From: Alicyclobacillus tolerans | GTDB lineage: Bacteria; Bacillota; Bacilli; Alicyclobacillales; Alicyclobacillaceae | DNA: 64,000 nucleotides | Direction of reading: 5' to 3' | Assembly (NCBI RefSeq): GCF_900142255.1 | Contig: NZ_FRAF01000003.1 | Coordinates: 1-64,000, forward strand | Shown here: piece after piece, positions 1 through 8,141 of the stretch | Position numbering within the stretch: the first letter of the stretch is position 1 | Layout: each line of letters starts with the position of its first letter | Notes under the pieces: generated by a model | Databases searched by the model: none | What the model saw: only the letters and a program-made list of their open reading frames with translations | What the model was told of the DNA's origin: nothing | Made by a program: the position numbers and the translations under genes

Positions 1-66
1 GACTAAGGCAGTCCAAGCTTCGCGGTTCCCATTACGACAATCAAGTACCAACTCTGATACGCTCAT
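1..66 (-). CDS. ECF-type RNA polymerase sigma factor, N-terminus (partial)
   Basis: Only the first 22 codons lie in the window; the gene continues past the left edge. The minus-strand ATG at 66 is preceded by a GAGGTG ribosome site seven bases upstream. The peptide MSVSELVLDCRNGNREAWTA has the pattern (acidic/hydrophobic, Gly, Glu, aromatic, Leu-Val) of the region 2 start of sigma-70 family ECF factors, which bind core RNA polymerase. Function is inferred from this short stretch alone. Confidence 0.5.
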   Translation of the reverse strand, partial: MSVSELVLDCRNGNREAWTALV

Positions 67-219
67 GCTTCACACCTCTTTCTCGGTATTCACCCGTTAT
101 GATTCGAGATGAGGTGATTTGGTTCTCTCCAATGTTTCAATTGGCACATCGGGTATAGCATCACATCCCAAAGCCATGTATGTCCCTCCGCCCGTAATCC
201 CCGTTCTTGCCCTGCCTAT

Positions 220-393
220 TCATTCCGCATCGGGCACATCAAACTCCCGCAACGTCCCGTTGTCATCGCTTACCCCATGACCACACGCACAGATGACTGT
301 AGATCCGCACATTTCGATTGGGAGCTTTCCAAGCTCGGCACCATCTTTCCACTCAACCTCGCGACTACAGTTGTTGCAATGGATGACGAACAT
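220..393 (-). CDS. Small zinc-ribbon-like protein, 57 aa
   Basis: This short minus-strand gene starts at ATG 393 behind a GGAGGT site. The product begins MFVIHCNNCSREVEW and carries a second Cys pair (CACGH) near residue 35-39, so it has the CxxC...CxC layout of a small metal-binding knuckle, followed by an acidic tail. It lies downstream of the 582-881 gene on the same strand and could be cotranscribed with it. No family was recognised; the ribosome site, clean frame and paired cysteines are the reasons for calling it. It may be a nucleic-acid-binding accessory protein, but that is a guess. Confidence 0.6.
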   Translation of the reverse strand: MFVIHCNNCSREVEWKDGAELGKLPIEMCGSTVICACGHGVSDDNGTLREFDVPDAE

Positions 394-581
394 GACTCAG
401 ACCTCCGTTTGCTCAGGGTGGTAGGGGACGAGACGTATAAGGGCAAATCCCAATGTTTCTACTCCCCGCCTTTTTCGGGATACACGATGAATTGATCCGT
501 CTCCGCTTCTGAAAGTTGAGAAGGAGCTACTCCGCATTTTTTACAATACTCATACAGCCGACGAACCTGACTCTCCCTTGG

Positions 582-881
582 TCAGGGGCAGGGGACACGG
601 CGTAAATTCCGTCTGGGACTATCATCTCTATCATATTCCTCCATGAGCCACTTCCGTTCTTCAAGAAGCCATTTCCAATCAGCAATATCAACGGTTTCCG
701 ACACTCCGTTGGTCAGACGACGGAGTAAGTCCTCAAATGTCCCACTGTAGCGGTTTTCACACACTCGTATCTGGTCATTGATGGCTTGTAGCCTCTTCAT
801 CAATTCTTCGTACTTGTGTTCCGTGACCTGTTCATGCCATTGACGCTTGCAGTTTTCAACGAAACCGTCGCCGTCTATCAT
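582..881 (-). CDS. Hypothetical charged helical protein, 99 aa, possibly truncated by an in-frame TGA
   Basis: The ATG at 881 is chosen over an upstream ATG at 980 because GGAGAG lies directly before it. The product (MIDGDGFVENC...) is rich in Lys, Glu and Arg and probably mostly alpha-helical. The frame stops at TGA 584-582, but the same frame continues for about 40 further codons to a TAG at 459, giving a natural-looking Cys-containing tail (YCKKCGVAPSQL). A nonsense mutation in a ~140-residue protein is therefore possible. No family recognised. Confidence 0.5.
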   Translation of the reverse strand: MIDGDGFVENCKRQWHEQVTEHKYEELMKRLQAINDQIRVCENRYSGTFEDLLRRLTNGVSETVDIADWKWLLEERKWLMEEYDRDDSPRRNLRRVPCP

Positions 882-1215
882 CCCTACTCTCCGAAATACC
901 TTTTCAACTTGCACATCACCTCTTGATGTCTTTGGAAGATACGCTTTGTGCTCATTGCCATGGGAATGGTTGTTGTACAAATTGGCTGTTCGAGCAACAT
1001 TACTCTGTGAGATGGTATGTGATTCGAATGCTCCTGTTTACGTGTCACATTGCTTCCCCCATTTCTGTCCCGCAATCAAACAACCATGTAGCAAGCTATG
1101 AAGCCAATCATTTTCATCATGATAGCTCAAGTAAGATGGCTTGTAAAAATATGGTTCAATGGTGTTTAGTTTCAAACAGGATTGAGAGGTTATGAATGAA
1201 GGGCGGAGAAGGTCT
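882..1215. other. Intergenic divergent promoter region
   Basis: About 330 bases separate the minus-strand gene ending upstream at 881 and the plus-strand nuclease gene at 1216. Short open frames here overlap on both strands and have no convincing ribosome sites. A TGTTTACG motif near 1035 resembles motifs found again near 10.8 and 16.6 kb. No promoter could be assigned with confidence. Confidence 0.4.
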
Positions 1216-2256
1216 ATGTCGAATACAAATCATAGCGATGGAATTAAACACGACCGTCTGAGAGGCGATTTGATGTCTGTTCACATTTTTGTTCTGAACG
1301 AGAAAAACTTCGACGTATGCATTCGTCGTGGCATAGCAGGCATTCCGAATCATGAAAAAGACCAATATAACGATGCGTTGATATCACGAATGGCTCCCAT
1401 CAGAAAGGGAGACTACATTCTGTTCTATATCATGGATGTCAAAGAACTACGGGGGATATATAGAGTGTTAGACAAACCCTTTTTTGACACCACACCCGTA
1501 TGGGAGTCCCAAGACCCTAACCGCGTTTATCCGTTTCGTGTCCGAATTGAAAACTCCGATTATGTGTTTGAGAACCCGATTAAGTTGAACGATGTGTATG
1601 ATTTGAAGGATAACGGCTTGATGTGGACGTTCAGTCTTCAGAGACCAGGAGGGGCTTCGAATACCCTTTTCTCCATCACAAATGATGAGTTTCAACATTT
1701 GTTCCGATTATTTTTGAAGCTGAACCCCGTTCTCACACCGCCACGCCCGATTCGTGAACCGTACCCATATCACGAACCGAATCTTCTAAGCCAACTGCAC
1801 TTAAACAGCAACCATAATCCGAAGTATGAGTACAGTGTGATGGCATTGTTGCTGAGTGAGTTTACAGAAGGACGTTTCAAAGGCATTTTCGGGGAGTATG
1901 ATGACTTCTTGGGGTACATTCCGACAAGCTTCGGGAGAGAAATGGATGCGCTTCTCATTACGCACAATCCATTGAACAAAGATGAAGTCATCGCCTACAA
2001 CATCGTGGAAGTGAAAAGAGACCGCTTTGACGAGGACGGATTGGTGCAACTCTTGCAGTACGAGGACTGGTTTCTTCGCAAGAAGGTCAATGGTGATTTC
2101 AATATGGTGAGGGCAACGGCAATAGCGCAAAGCTTTAGTGACAAGGTTGTCGATTATGTAGAGAAGCGGAAGCAGTACGAAGGAAAAGGCATTAAATTGC
2201 TGGTTTTCTCGAATAGCGAACACGGATTTGAGCTTACTCCGATAGCGCGTCCCTAA
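1216..2256 (+). CDS. EVE-domain / PD-(D/E)XK nuclease fusion (candidate modification-dependent restriction enzyme)
   Basis: The 346-residue product has an EVE-like (PUA superfamily) domain at about residues 20-165, with HIFVLNEKNFD, the GIAGIP turn, the basic KGDYILFYI strand and YPFRVRIE. EVE domains bind modified bases in DNA or RNA. A linker leads to a C-terminal nuclease-like domain (about 215-330) with Asp244 in REMDALLI and Glu265-x-Lys267 in VEVKRDR, followed by a GLVQLLQYEDW helix as in NucS/RecB-type nucleases. I prefer ATG 1216 (GGAGAAGG just upstream) to ATG 1192. It sits 24 bases before the next gene, suggesting an operon. Known EVE-nuclease fusions restrict phage DNA with modified cytosines; this role is inferred here. 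Confidence 0.75.
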   Translation: MSNTNHSDGIKHDRLRGDLMSVHIFVLNEKNFDVCIRRGIAGIPNHEKDQYNDALISRMAPIRKGDYILFYIMDVKELRGIYRVLDKPFFDTTPVWESQDPNRVYPFRVRIENSDYVFENPIKLNDVYDLKDNGLMWTFSLQRPGGASNTLFSITNDEFQHLFRLFLKLNPVLTPPRPIREPYPYHEPNLLSQLHLNSNHNPKYEYSVMALLLSEFTEGRFKGIFGEYDDFLGYIPTSFGREMDALLITHNPLNKDEVIAYNIVEVKRDRFDEDGLVQLLQYEDWFLRKKVNGDFNMVRATAIAQSFSDKVVDYVEKRKQYEGKGIKLLVFSNSEHGFELTPIARP

Positions 2257-2280
2257 AAGAAGAATACGCGGGTGATGATT

Positions 2281-3090
2281 ATGGACGATCTGTGGGCGGG
2301 CATTGAACGGGATTTGAAAACAGCAGAGGAATTCATTCAACTCATCAATGATAATGAACCCAATATTCCCGTGTCCAACCCAAAGGGAGATGGGCTTACA
2401 TATCTGATGTCACGGCAGGTTCGTTCCTTAAAGGGACTCTGTTTACTATGCCAAAACAGGAGTGACCACTCGGCGGCAATTATCCTTCGAACGATTATCG
2501 AAGATTATCTATTGATATGGTATTTTGAGCAATTCGATGATGCGAAGGACAGTTGGTCTCATGCAAGAGTAGCCCAGGGTATCGGGTATATGGAGCGATT
2601 GAAAAAGTATTATGACACAGACTCGGTGATGTCAGAGAGCATTGCCAAGTATCAGGATTTTTTACGTTCTATGCAGTTGGAAGACAACGATGTCGCAAAA
2701 TGGGATAGCCGACTTAAACAGAGAATGGATAGACTACGCGACAAATTGCAAGAAATCGATACCAAATTGACAAGACAGTTGTTCATTTATGACGTTTTGT
2801 ACCCAAAATTCAGCGGATGGGTTCACGCCAACGGAGTGGAACTTGGTCGCTATGTGCAACATCATTCAGACGACTATTTTTCGATGTATTTAGAAAGCAA
2901 TCCTATCCTCATTAGCGAGATACTTTACAATGCTGTGAAACTGGTTGGAGCATCGTTCATCAAATACCTGGTCATTCTTCACGAAACAAGCGATGAATTT
3001 TCGGAACTGCCTATTGTAGAAGTTGACGAATGGCTTCATCAACGGCTCGAAAAGATGTCCTTTATTAACCAAAATCTAACTGATGATTAG
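2281..3090 (+). CDS. DUF5677-like helical protein
   Basis: A 269-residue, mostly helical protein with no signal peptide. The segment around residues 50-85 (RSLKGLCLLCQNR followed by ILRTIIEDYLLIWYF) matches the conserved core of DUF5677-type proteins, in which an Arg-x-x-x-Glu pair recurs. ATG 2281 follows GGGTGATG; GTG 2272 and ATG 2275 are alternatives. The gene starts 24 bases after the EVE-nuclease stop, so it is probably cotranscribed. Such proteins occur in defence and accessory islands, but their biochemical role is not known. Family assignment is moderate. Confidence 0.6.
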   Translation: MDDLWAGIERDLKTAEEFIQLINDNEPNIPVSNPKGDGLTYLMSRQVRSLKGLCLLCQNRSDHSAAIILRTIIEDYLLIWYFEQFDDAKDSWSHARVAQGIGYMERLKKYYDTDSVMSESIAKYQDFLRSMQLEDNDVAKWDSRLKQRMDRLRDKLQEIDTKLTRQLFIYDVLYPKFSGWVHANGVELGRYVQHHSDDYFSMYLESNPILISEILYNAVKLVGASFIKYLVILHETSDEFSELPIVEVDEWLHQRLEKMSFINQNLTDD

Positions 3091-3145
3091 AGTGAGTTAG
3101 TGCTCAGATGAGGTACGGAATCTTCCATATACGGGAGTGGGGCTT

Positions 3146-3388
3146 ATGGTGATTAGTAAGGAGAATGCGGAACATTACAGTTGGGGTGCGGAAAGGCATA
3201 AATCATTTCATGGTTCAAGAGTCGTTGACTACATGAAAGCGATGAAGACCACATATCCAGAATCAACGATTCGAACTCACGTTACGTCGCTGTGCTGTGT
3301 GAATGCGCCGAATCATCATGCAACAGTGTTTTCTGATTTTGAACGGATGGACCGTGGGGTTTACAGGATACATAAACTTAAGGGCTAA
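3146..3388 (+). CDS. Small DUF7669-like winged-helix protein
   Basis: An 80-residue protein whose centre reads YPESTIRTHVTSLCC and then VNAPNHHATVFSDFERMDRG. This THV...C.NAP.H......D.ERV..G.Y pattern is typical of a small helix-turn-helix-like module (DUF7669) seen alone or fused to restriction proteins. The start is ATG 3146 with GGGAGTGGGG upstream; GTG 3137 is in frame. It follows the DUF5677-like gene by 55 bases and is likely the third member of that operon, which makes a DNA-binding or regulatory partner for the nuclease plausible. Confidence 0.6.
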   Translation: MVISKENAEHYSWGAERHKSFHGSRVVDYMKAMKTTYPESTIRTHVTSLCCVNAPNHHATVFSDFERMDRGVYRIHKLKG

Positions 3389-3491
3389 CCCTGGGTGACA
3401 AGGGATGGTTTGACGGTTATTGAACGATTGACATCTCGCACGGTCTTAAATAGAGGTTGATGATGAGGAAGACTATTGAGTCGAAGGGAAG

Positions 3492-3890
3492 ATGCTTGTG
3501 GGCGGACTTCACCATATCGAGATATATGTATCAGACTTACAACGTTCGGCTGAGTTTTGGGGATGGTTTCTGCCTGAACTGGGATTTGAACCGTTTCAAG
3601 AGTGGGATGAGGGACGTAGTTGGAAGTTGAACGACACATATCTGGTTTTCGTTCAAGCAAAGAGAAAACATCTCGATATCCCGTACAATCGGTGTCGGGT
3701 AGGATTAAATCATTTGGCTTTTCATGCGGACTCCCGTCAACAGGTAGATGATTTGACTGAGAAGGTACGTGCCAAGGGGATGACAATCCTCTACGAAGAT
3801 AGGCATCTCTATGCGGGTGGGGCAAACCACTACGCTTTGTTTTTCGAAGACCCTGATCGAATCAAAGTCGAGGTAGTAGCACCGAGTTAA
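3492..3890 (+). CDS. VOC/glyoxalase-fold protein
   Basis: A 132-residue single-module vicinal oxygen chelate protein. It starts GGLHHIEIYVSDLQRSAEFW, contains the second-half metal-side strand VGLNHLAFHADS and ends with ALFFEDPDRIKVEVVAP, the usual glyoxalase/bleomycin-resistance layout of two beta-alpha-beta-beta-beta repeats. Metal ligand candidates are His7, His near residue 77 and Glu near 128. ATG 3492 follows AAGGGAAG. These proteins dimerise and act on diverse small substrates; nothing here fixes the substrate. The 100-base gap from the upstream gene leaves cotranscription open. Confidence 0.75.
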   Translation: MLVGGLHHIEIYVSDLQRSAEFWGWFLPELGFEPFQEWDEGRSWKLNDTYLVFVQAKRKHLDIPYNRCRVGLNHLAFHADSRQQVDDLTEKVRAKGMTILYEDRHLYAGGANHYALFFEDPDRIKVEVVAPS

Positions 3891-3995
3891 AGGCGTTAAG
3901 GGGAAAGAACTCGGCAGGAGGGTGACACAATGACTGAATGAAACAACGGCTCGAAACCAGATAACACGAGTTGGATTCTGGAGCGCCCAAACGAC

Positions 3996-4196
3996 ATGAA
4001 CACGATTCGTATCATCGGAAATGTATACACCACGGTATCTGAAGATGAATTCACGGATGCATTCATCGAATGGCTGGAGAGCAAAGGGTGGAGTTTCTTC
4101 GGTCGGACGGCTGAACTTGGCGACGAGGACGATGACGGCGAAATCCTCGATGGCATTCTATCAGAAGAAGCCGTGAAGGATAGGGAAACAGAGTAG
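3996..4196 (+). CDS. Small acidic hypothetical protein, 66 aa
   Basis: The product begins MNTIRIIGNVYTT and contains FTDAFIEWLESKGWSFFG followed by a long Asp/Glu-rich tail. The first half looks like a compact alpha/beta fold with Trp and Phe residues at regular spacing, which argues for a real protein. The ribosome site before ATG 3996 is weak. No family function is known to me; small acidic proteins of this sort are common on mobile elements, sometimes as DNA mimics, but that is speculation. Confidence 0.5.
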   Translation: MNTIRIIGNVYTTVSEDEFTDAFIEWLESKGWSFFGRTAELGDEDDDGEILDGILSEEAVKDRETE

Positions 4197-4462
4197 ATGT
4201 GGGTAAATGGGAGAAGAGTAAAACAGGGCGTTCAAGCTTTCTTGCGGGTCATCAGTGCGCTATGCCGTAGCTTTGCGAAAGTCCTCACATATTGTAATAG
4301 GTGATCCCTGGAAATGCCATAGCCACGGGTATCACAGTTCGGTGAAGCTGTTGTCCCTTGCTACGGAAATCCTATCCTTCGCTGATTGAGGCAGTCTTTA
4401 GGGGTTTTTCCAATCACGTTGGTCGTCATTGGAAAGAGATGCCCATCCTTCATGAAGATTCC

Positions 4463-4822
4463 TGCATTTTAGTTGCACGACGATCAGACTTCCACTATCC
4501 AGAAAAGGTTGAGTCATAGCTACAGATTCGCATTTCCCCTGTGCCGCAGGGCACTGTTGAAAATCATCCACCCAAGCCCCGCCAGCAATAAAGGTAGCAT
4601 TTCGCAACAAGAGCCTCGCTGACCCGATGGGTCATCTTTTGACCGTCTTTTCCTTAGATAAGCATTCAGAAAATCAGAGTTCATTATGGGGAACCAAAAA
4701 GTTGTTCTGGCTGAGAACCTCCACTATATATAAAGCGATTCGAGAACAACTTTTCGGTTCAATTCTATCATAACGCGATTCTGATTTACCTCAATGGACG
4801 ACCAGGAACAACTTTTGGTCAA
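4463..4822. repeat. Diverged ~360 bp repeat, copy A, with 18-base inverted repeat
   Basis: This block is homologous, in the same order and orientation, to 39469-39888. Shared parts are TGCATTTTAGTTGCA at the start, the small hairpin GTGCCGCAGGGCAC (4541-4554), CATCTTTTGA(C/G)CGTCTTTTCC, and an inverted repeat with arms at 4691-4708 and 4743-4760 (AAAAGTTGTTCT / AGAACAACTTTT) around a TATATATA core. A third half-site, GGAACAACTTTTGG, is at 4805. No coding potential is shared. Candidates are a replication or transfer origin, an operator array or a structured RNA. Confidence 0.7.
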
Positions 4823-5104
4823 CTGTGGTGACAGCGATACACGAGGTCATTTCCTCATGCTGATACGTCTATCATTTACGTTTAACGGCGATATTGGACA
4901 TACTCTTATGCTGTTCTTAGGGGCTAAACTCGTGGAGTACCATAGCCATCCCAGGTCTAAATCTCATCTTCGCGTCGCGTGGACTCTACATTCAAATATC
5001 TACAAAGTTCAACGCTCCTCCCTTTACACGGTGGGTGCATGCTCATTCCACATTCATGCTTTTCGCATATGGTGTGGGATAAAGCACTTGTGGGGGTGGA
5101 ACGA

Positions 5105-5350
5105 ATGGACGAGGTGTTACAGGAAGTTTCTCGTCTTGAAGCCGATACACGCCACGATTTAGCCATATTCCTGATCTTATATTTACTGGTTGGTCTTGAC
5201 CTATTTTCCATCAAGGACGAGAAACAGCGGGAAAAGATGACTGCCGCATGGGTTTCCTGGGCAGTCGTATTCGTGTTAATTGGATTTTTCATCCTTGCCC
5301 CAGCAAGAGCGGCAGAGGAAATAGCAAGAACGAGGAAAACACTTGCTTGA
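5105..5350 (+). CDS. Small two-helix membrane protein, 81 aa
   Basis: ATG 5105 follows GGGGGTGGAACGA, better supported than the upstream ATG of the same frame at 4979. After a charged N-terminus (MDEVLQEVSRLEADTRHDLA) come two hydrophobic stretches, about residues 20-33 (IFLILYLLVGLDLF) and 47-66 (AAWVSWAVVFVLIGFFIL), and a basic/acidic tail. Membrane location is inferred from hydropathy only. It precedes another small hydrophobic protein at 5414. No family recognised. Confidence 0.5.
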   Translation: MDEVLQEVSRLEADTRHDLAIFLILYLLVGLDLFSIKDEKQREKMTAAWVSWAVVFVLIGFFILAPARAAEEIARTRKTLA

Positions 5351-5413
5351 GTGGAGGTTTGGAGGTGACTAAAAGCCCCACTTTGCCGAACGGTGTGCCA
5401 TACAGATGAAGAG

Positions 5414-5656
5414 ATGACAATCATTGCTACAAGTGCCGTTGTGTTTTTGACGATCTTCATCCTGATGTGGGGGATGTTACCAGAACACTTCATTAAGAAA
5501 ATCAAACCAGCGATGCTCACATTCCGTATCTCACAAATCATGCTTAGTGTATTAGTTATCATCCCTGAGAAGGAAAAGCACGCCTCCGTAAAGCATCAGA
5601 TTGAAACGAATGCCCACCGTGCCGTGAAGGCGTGGAAAATGGTACAGACGGCATGA
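5414..5656 (+). CDS. Small membrane-associated hypothetical protein, 80 aa
   Basis: The product starts MTIIATSAVVFLTIFILMWG, a clear N-terminal hydrophobic segment, followed by a weaker hydrophobic stretch (ISQIMLSVLVII) and a basic amphipathic tail. The start is uncertain: no good ribosome site lies before ATG 5414, GTG 5393 is in frame, and a strong GGAGGTGA at 5359 precedes a different, very short frame, so a small frameshift near the beginning is possible. Probably paired with the upstream 5105-5350 gene. Confidence 0.4.
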   Translation: MTIIATSAVVFLTIFILMWGMLPEHFIKKIKPAMLTFRISQIMLSVLVIIPEKEKHASVKHQIETNAHRAVKAWKMVQTA

Positions 5657-5950
5657 TGCGATCTCAACATGAAACAACTAAATCGGTCCATGAAAAAACT
5701 CCGATTGTTTTACCCCCTGTCACCACCAGCGAAGTTCCTATTATCCCCGTCCTTGACGCTTAATGCCTCCGCCGCGATACAACTTGCATGTGCTTCAAAC
5801 TGCGCCCTGTTCGGAATCAAAACATTTCCTCTGAATTCCCTCGAATAAAATCTCCCTTGTCCCTCGCCTTTTACGTTATAATACCGATGAAAAATGTTTA
5901 GAACGTAACCGTATTGAGTTTTGCCCTCAGGTATCATTGTGGGGGTGCAA

Positions 5951-5966
5951 CAGAATCATGATTCTG
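5951..5966. promoter_or_regulatory. Perfect 16-bp palindrome before the DUF262 gene
   Basis: CAGAATCATGATTCTG is a perfect dyad located 17 bases before the chosen start at 5983. Its position between a likely promoter and the ribosome site fits an operator for a dimeric regulator; binding is not shown. Confidence 0.4.
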
Positions 5967-5982
5967 TCAGGGAGTGACGTTG

Positions 5983-7041
5983 ATGAAGGCATCGAAAGTC
6001 AAACACAAGGTCTCGCAACTGCAACGCATGTATAAGGGGAAAAAGCTGTCCTTTGATTTGGCGATACAAAGAAAGGGAAACATCTGGGACGTGAAACGCC
6101 AGTCGATGTTTATTCATAGCGTGCTTGCTGGCTACCCGATTCCCAATCTATTCGCCACCAAGGACGAGAACGTATTTTACCTTCTGGATGGGAAGCAACG
6201 CCTGTCCAGCATTTTCGCTTATCTCAATGACGAATTTGCACTCTCTTTCACACAAACGCCCAAGCCCAATGTGAATGACATTGACGTAGAGGGATTGACA
6301 TTTAAGCAATTGCCAAAGGAGTTTCAGCAGAGAATTCAGGAGTACCAATTTGAAATTGACGTGGTGGAGGAGATCACTCAGTCGGAGATAGAAGACATCT
6401 TTTGCCGACTCAACAATGGTGTCCCACTTCGCCCCATTGAGACAACCAGGGCGATGCTCGGCAAATCAGCATTAGAGTTCGTGGAGAGCCTGGCGAAAGT
6501 TCCATTCTTCACGGATAAGGTGAATCTGTCGAAAGCGGCGAGAAATCACTTCGTCGATCAAGAGTTGGTTCTGCAAATCCTCGCTCTACTCAACGACCCT
6601 CTAACGGGATTTAGCAAGAAGGAAATGAAAGAGTTTGTTGAGAAGCTACGTGATGATCATCAGCGTGATCGATTCAAATCACAATTCAATAACGTCTGCT
6701 TTTACCTGAATGAAGCCTTCCCCAGCGAGAAAGAAAAGCTCTTGCGGAAAGTGCATATCCCTATGCTGTTCAAGTTGACGCTCGACATGCAACACAGAGG
6801 GATAGAGATTCCTGCGGAGATGTTTGGGGAATGGGCGAGAGGGTTTTTGAATGCTCCACCTGAAGCGTATGTAGAAGCGTATAGTTCAGGAAGCGCAAAG
6901 AAGGAAAATGTCCAGAAACGGCTGAGAATCATGACCGAGGAATTCGAAAAGCATTTCAATGTCAAAGTCCGCGACGAAGTGCCGAATGCGGGTGACGAGG
7001 TAGCGGTGAGCGTGGAGACGGTTCAAGAGCAGGGCGAATGA
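5983..7041 (+). CDS. DUF262 (ParB/Srx-like) domain protein
   Basis: A 352-residue protein with the DUF262 hallmark strands: LAIQRKGNIWDVKRQSMFI (the QR..W....Q..I motif), GYPIPNLFATKD, and the signature LLDGKQRLSSIFAYL around residue 65-80, followed by EIEDIFCRLNNGVPLRP. DUF262 is the N-terminal NTP-hydrolysing fold of GmrSD-type restriction enzymes; here the DUF1524 HNH nuclease half is absent. ATG 5983 follows AGGGAGTGACG. The gene stands alone between a palindrome and a terminator. A defence or nucleotide-sensing role is plausible but unproven. Confidence 0.75.
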   Translation: MKASKVKHKVSQLQRMYKGKKLSFDLAIQRKGNIWDVKRQSMFIHSVLAGYPIPNLFATKDENVFYLLDGKQRLSSIFAYLNDEFALSFTQTPKPNVNDIDVEGLTFKQLPKEFQQRIQEYQFEIDVVEEITQSEIEDIFCRLNNGVPLRPIETTRAMLGKSALEFVESLAKVPFFTDKVNLSKAARNHFVDQELVLQILALLNDPLTGFSKKEMKEFVEKLRDDHQRDRFKSQFNNVCFYLNEAFPSEKEKLLRKVHIPMLFKLTLDMQHRGIEIPAEMFGEWARGFLNAPPEAYVEAYSSGSAKKENVQKRLRIMTEEFEKHFNVKVRDEVPNAGDEVAVSVETVQEQGE

Positions 7042-7070
7042 GCGAATAAGTTGAGAAACAGTTCACGGAA

Positions 7071-7103
7071 CGAGGGGAATGATGGTCACTCCCCTCGTTT
7101 GTG
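7071..7103 (+). terminator. Intrinsic terminator after the DUF262 gene
   Basis: An 8-bp stem, CGAGGGGA / TCCCCTCG, with an 11-base loop is followed by TTTGTGTTT, 30 bases after the stop codon. Confidence 0.7.
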
Positions 7104-7220
7104 TTTCGTATACAGTCGTCTCCACAATGATCGTATAAATAGAATTAACGCCGTTGTTCGTTGGCAACGGGTAAGCTAATCCAGTATAGTCTGACGAGGA
7201 TGTAAAAAAGGAAGGGTTTC

Positions 7221-7853
7221 ATGGCACACAAAACGATGAATCCTAAAGTGGATGACTATCTCTCTCAGGGTTGCATGCGTTGCAAACTGGGAGGCACTCC
7301 AGACTGCAAAGTCCATAAATGGGAGGAGGAATTGAAAAGATTGAGAGCGATCCTCCTTGACTGTGGGCTGACAGAGGAATTGAAGTGGTCTCAGCCTTGT
7401 TACACATACCAGAAGCGAAACGTCGTGATGATGAGTGCATTTAAGGAATATTGTTCATTGAGCTTTATGAAAGGTTCCTTGTTAAAGGATGCCTACGGCA
7501 TTCTCGTCAAACCTGGAGAGAATACGCAGGTGGGACGTCAGGTTCGCTTCACCAATGTAGAGGATATCATCAAAATGGAAGCTATCTTGAAAGAGTATAT
7601 ACATGAAGCCATTGAAGTCGAGAAATCAGGAGAGAGACCGAAGATAAAACAGAACCAAGAGCCAATACCTGCGGAGTTTCAACGGAAGTTGGATGAAATG
7701 CCTGATTTGAAAACCGCTTTTGAGGCATTGACCCCAGGACGACAAAGAGCATATATCCTGTATTTTTCAGCACCCAAGCAATCCAAAACTCGTGAGTCAC
7801 GAATAGAAAAATGTATGCAGAAGATTCTCGATGGGAAGGGATTAAATGATTAG
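7221..7853 (+). CDS. YdeI/DUF1801-type protein with OmdA-like tail
   Basis: A 210-residue protein. The region of residues 30-140 (LRAILLDCGLTEELKWSQPCYTYQ, then FKEYCSLSFMKGSLL and RQVRFTNVEDI) matches the DUF1801 fold, and the C-terminal half (IPAEFQRKLDEMPDLKTAFE, then ALTPGRQRAYILYF) matches the bacteriocin-protection YdeI/OmdA-associated domain ending in ESRIEKCMQKIL. Together this is the YdeI family layout at its normal length. ATG 7221 follows AAGGAAGGG. Members protect against antimicrobial peptides in some species; the exact role here is unknown. A Cys-rich N-terminal insert (CMRCKLGGTPDC) is unusual. Confidence 0.75.
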   Translation: MAHKTMNPKVDDYLSQGCMRCKLGGTPDCKVHKWEEELKRLRAILLDCGLTEELKWSQPCYTYQKRNVVMMSAFKEYCSLSFMKGSLLKDAYGILVKPGENTQVGRQVRFTNVEDIIKMEAILKEYIHEAIEVEKSGERPKIKQNQEPIPAEFQRKLDEMPDLKTAFEALTPGRQRAYILYFSAPKQSKTRESRIEKCMQKILDGKGLND

Positions 7854-8141
7854 TATATTCTTCTTGAATTAATGAAGGAAAACCTTCGGCACAAATTATG
7901 CTTTCCAATTGTATAAATATCCATAATGAGGCATAACGCCGTGATGCTCTGCATTTTACGGCTTGGGGTGTTTACGTCGCCATTTCACAGTGCTTCGCAT
8001 TAGGGGCACGGTTCACTTCAAGAATCCATCACGGGTCTGGCGTGCCTGCTATGGATAGAAGCCAGGCTGTCAGCATTGCCAATCAACTGATAAACCAATG
8101 GTAAAGAGGGCATGTATTGCAGTAGGAAGGTGGATGAGAGC

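Noticed and set aside
277-495. 72-codon plus-strand frame
   Set aside because: It is the complement of the better supported 57-residue Cys-pair gene on the minus strand, with no ribosome site.
4398-4610. 70-codon minus-strand frame in the repeat
   Set aside because: The homologous block at 39.5 kb does not keep this frame, so the sequence is conserved for non-coding reasons.
5710-5937. 75-codon minus-strand frame
   Set aside because: No ribosome site and no recognisable protein features; a TATAAT-like string upstream was not enough.
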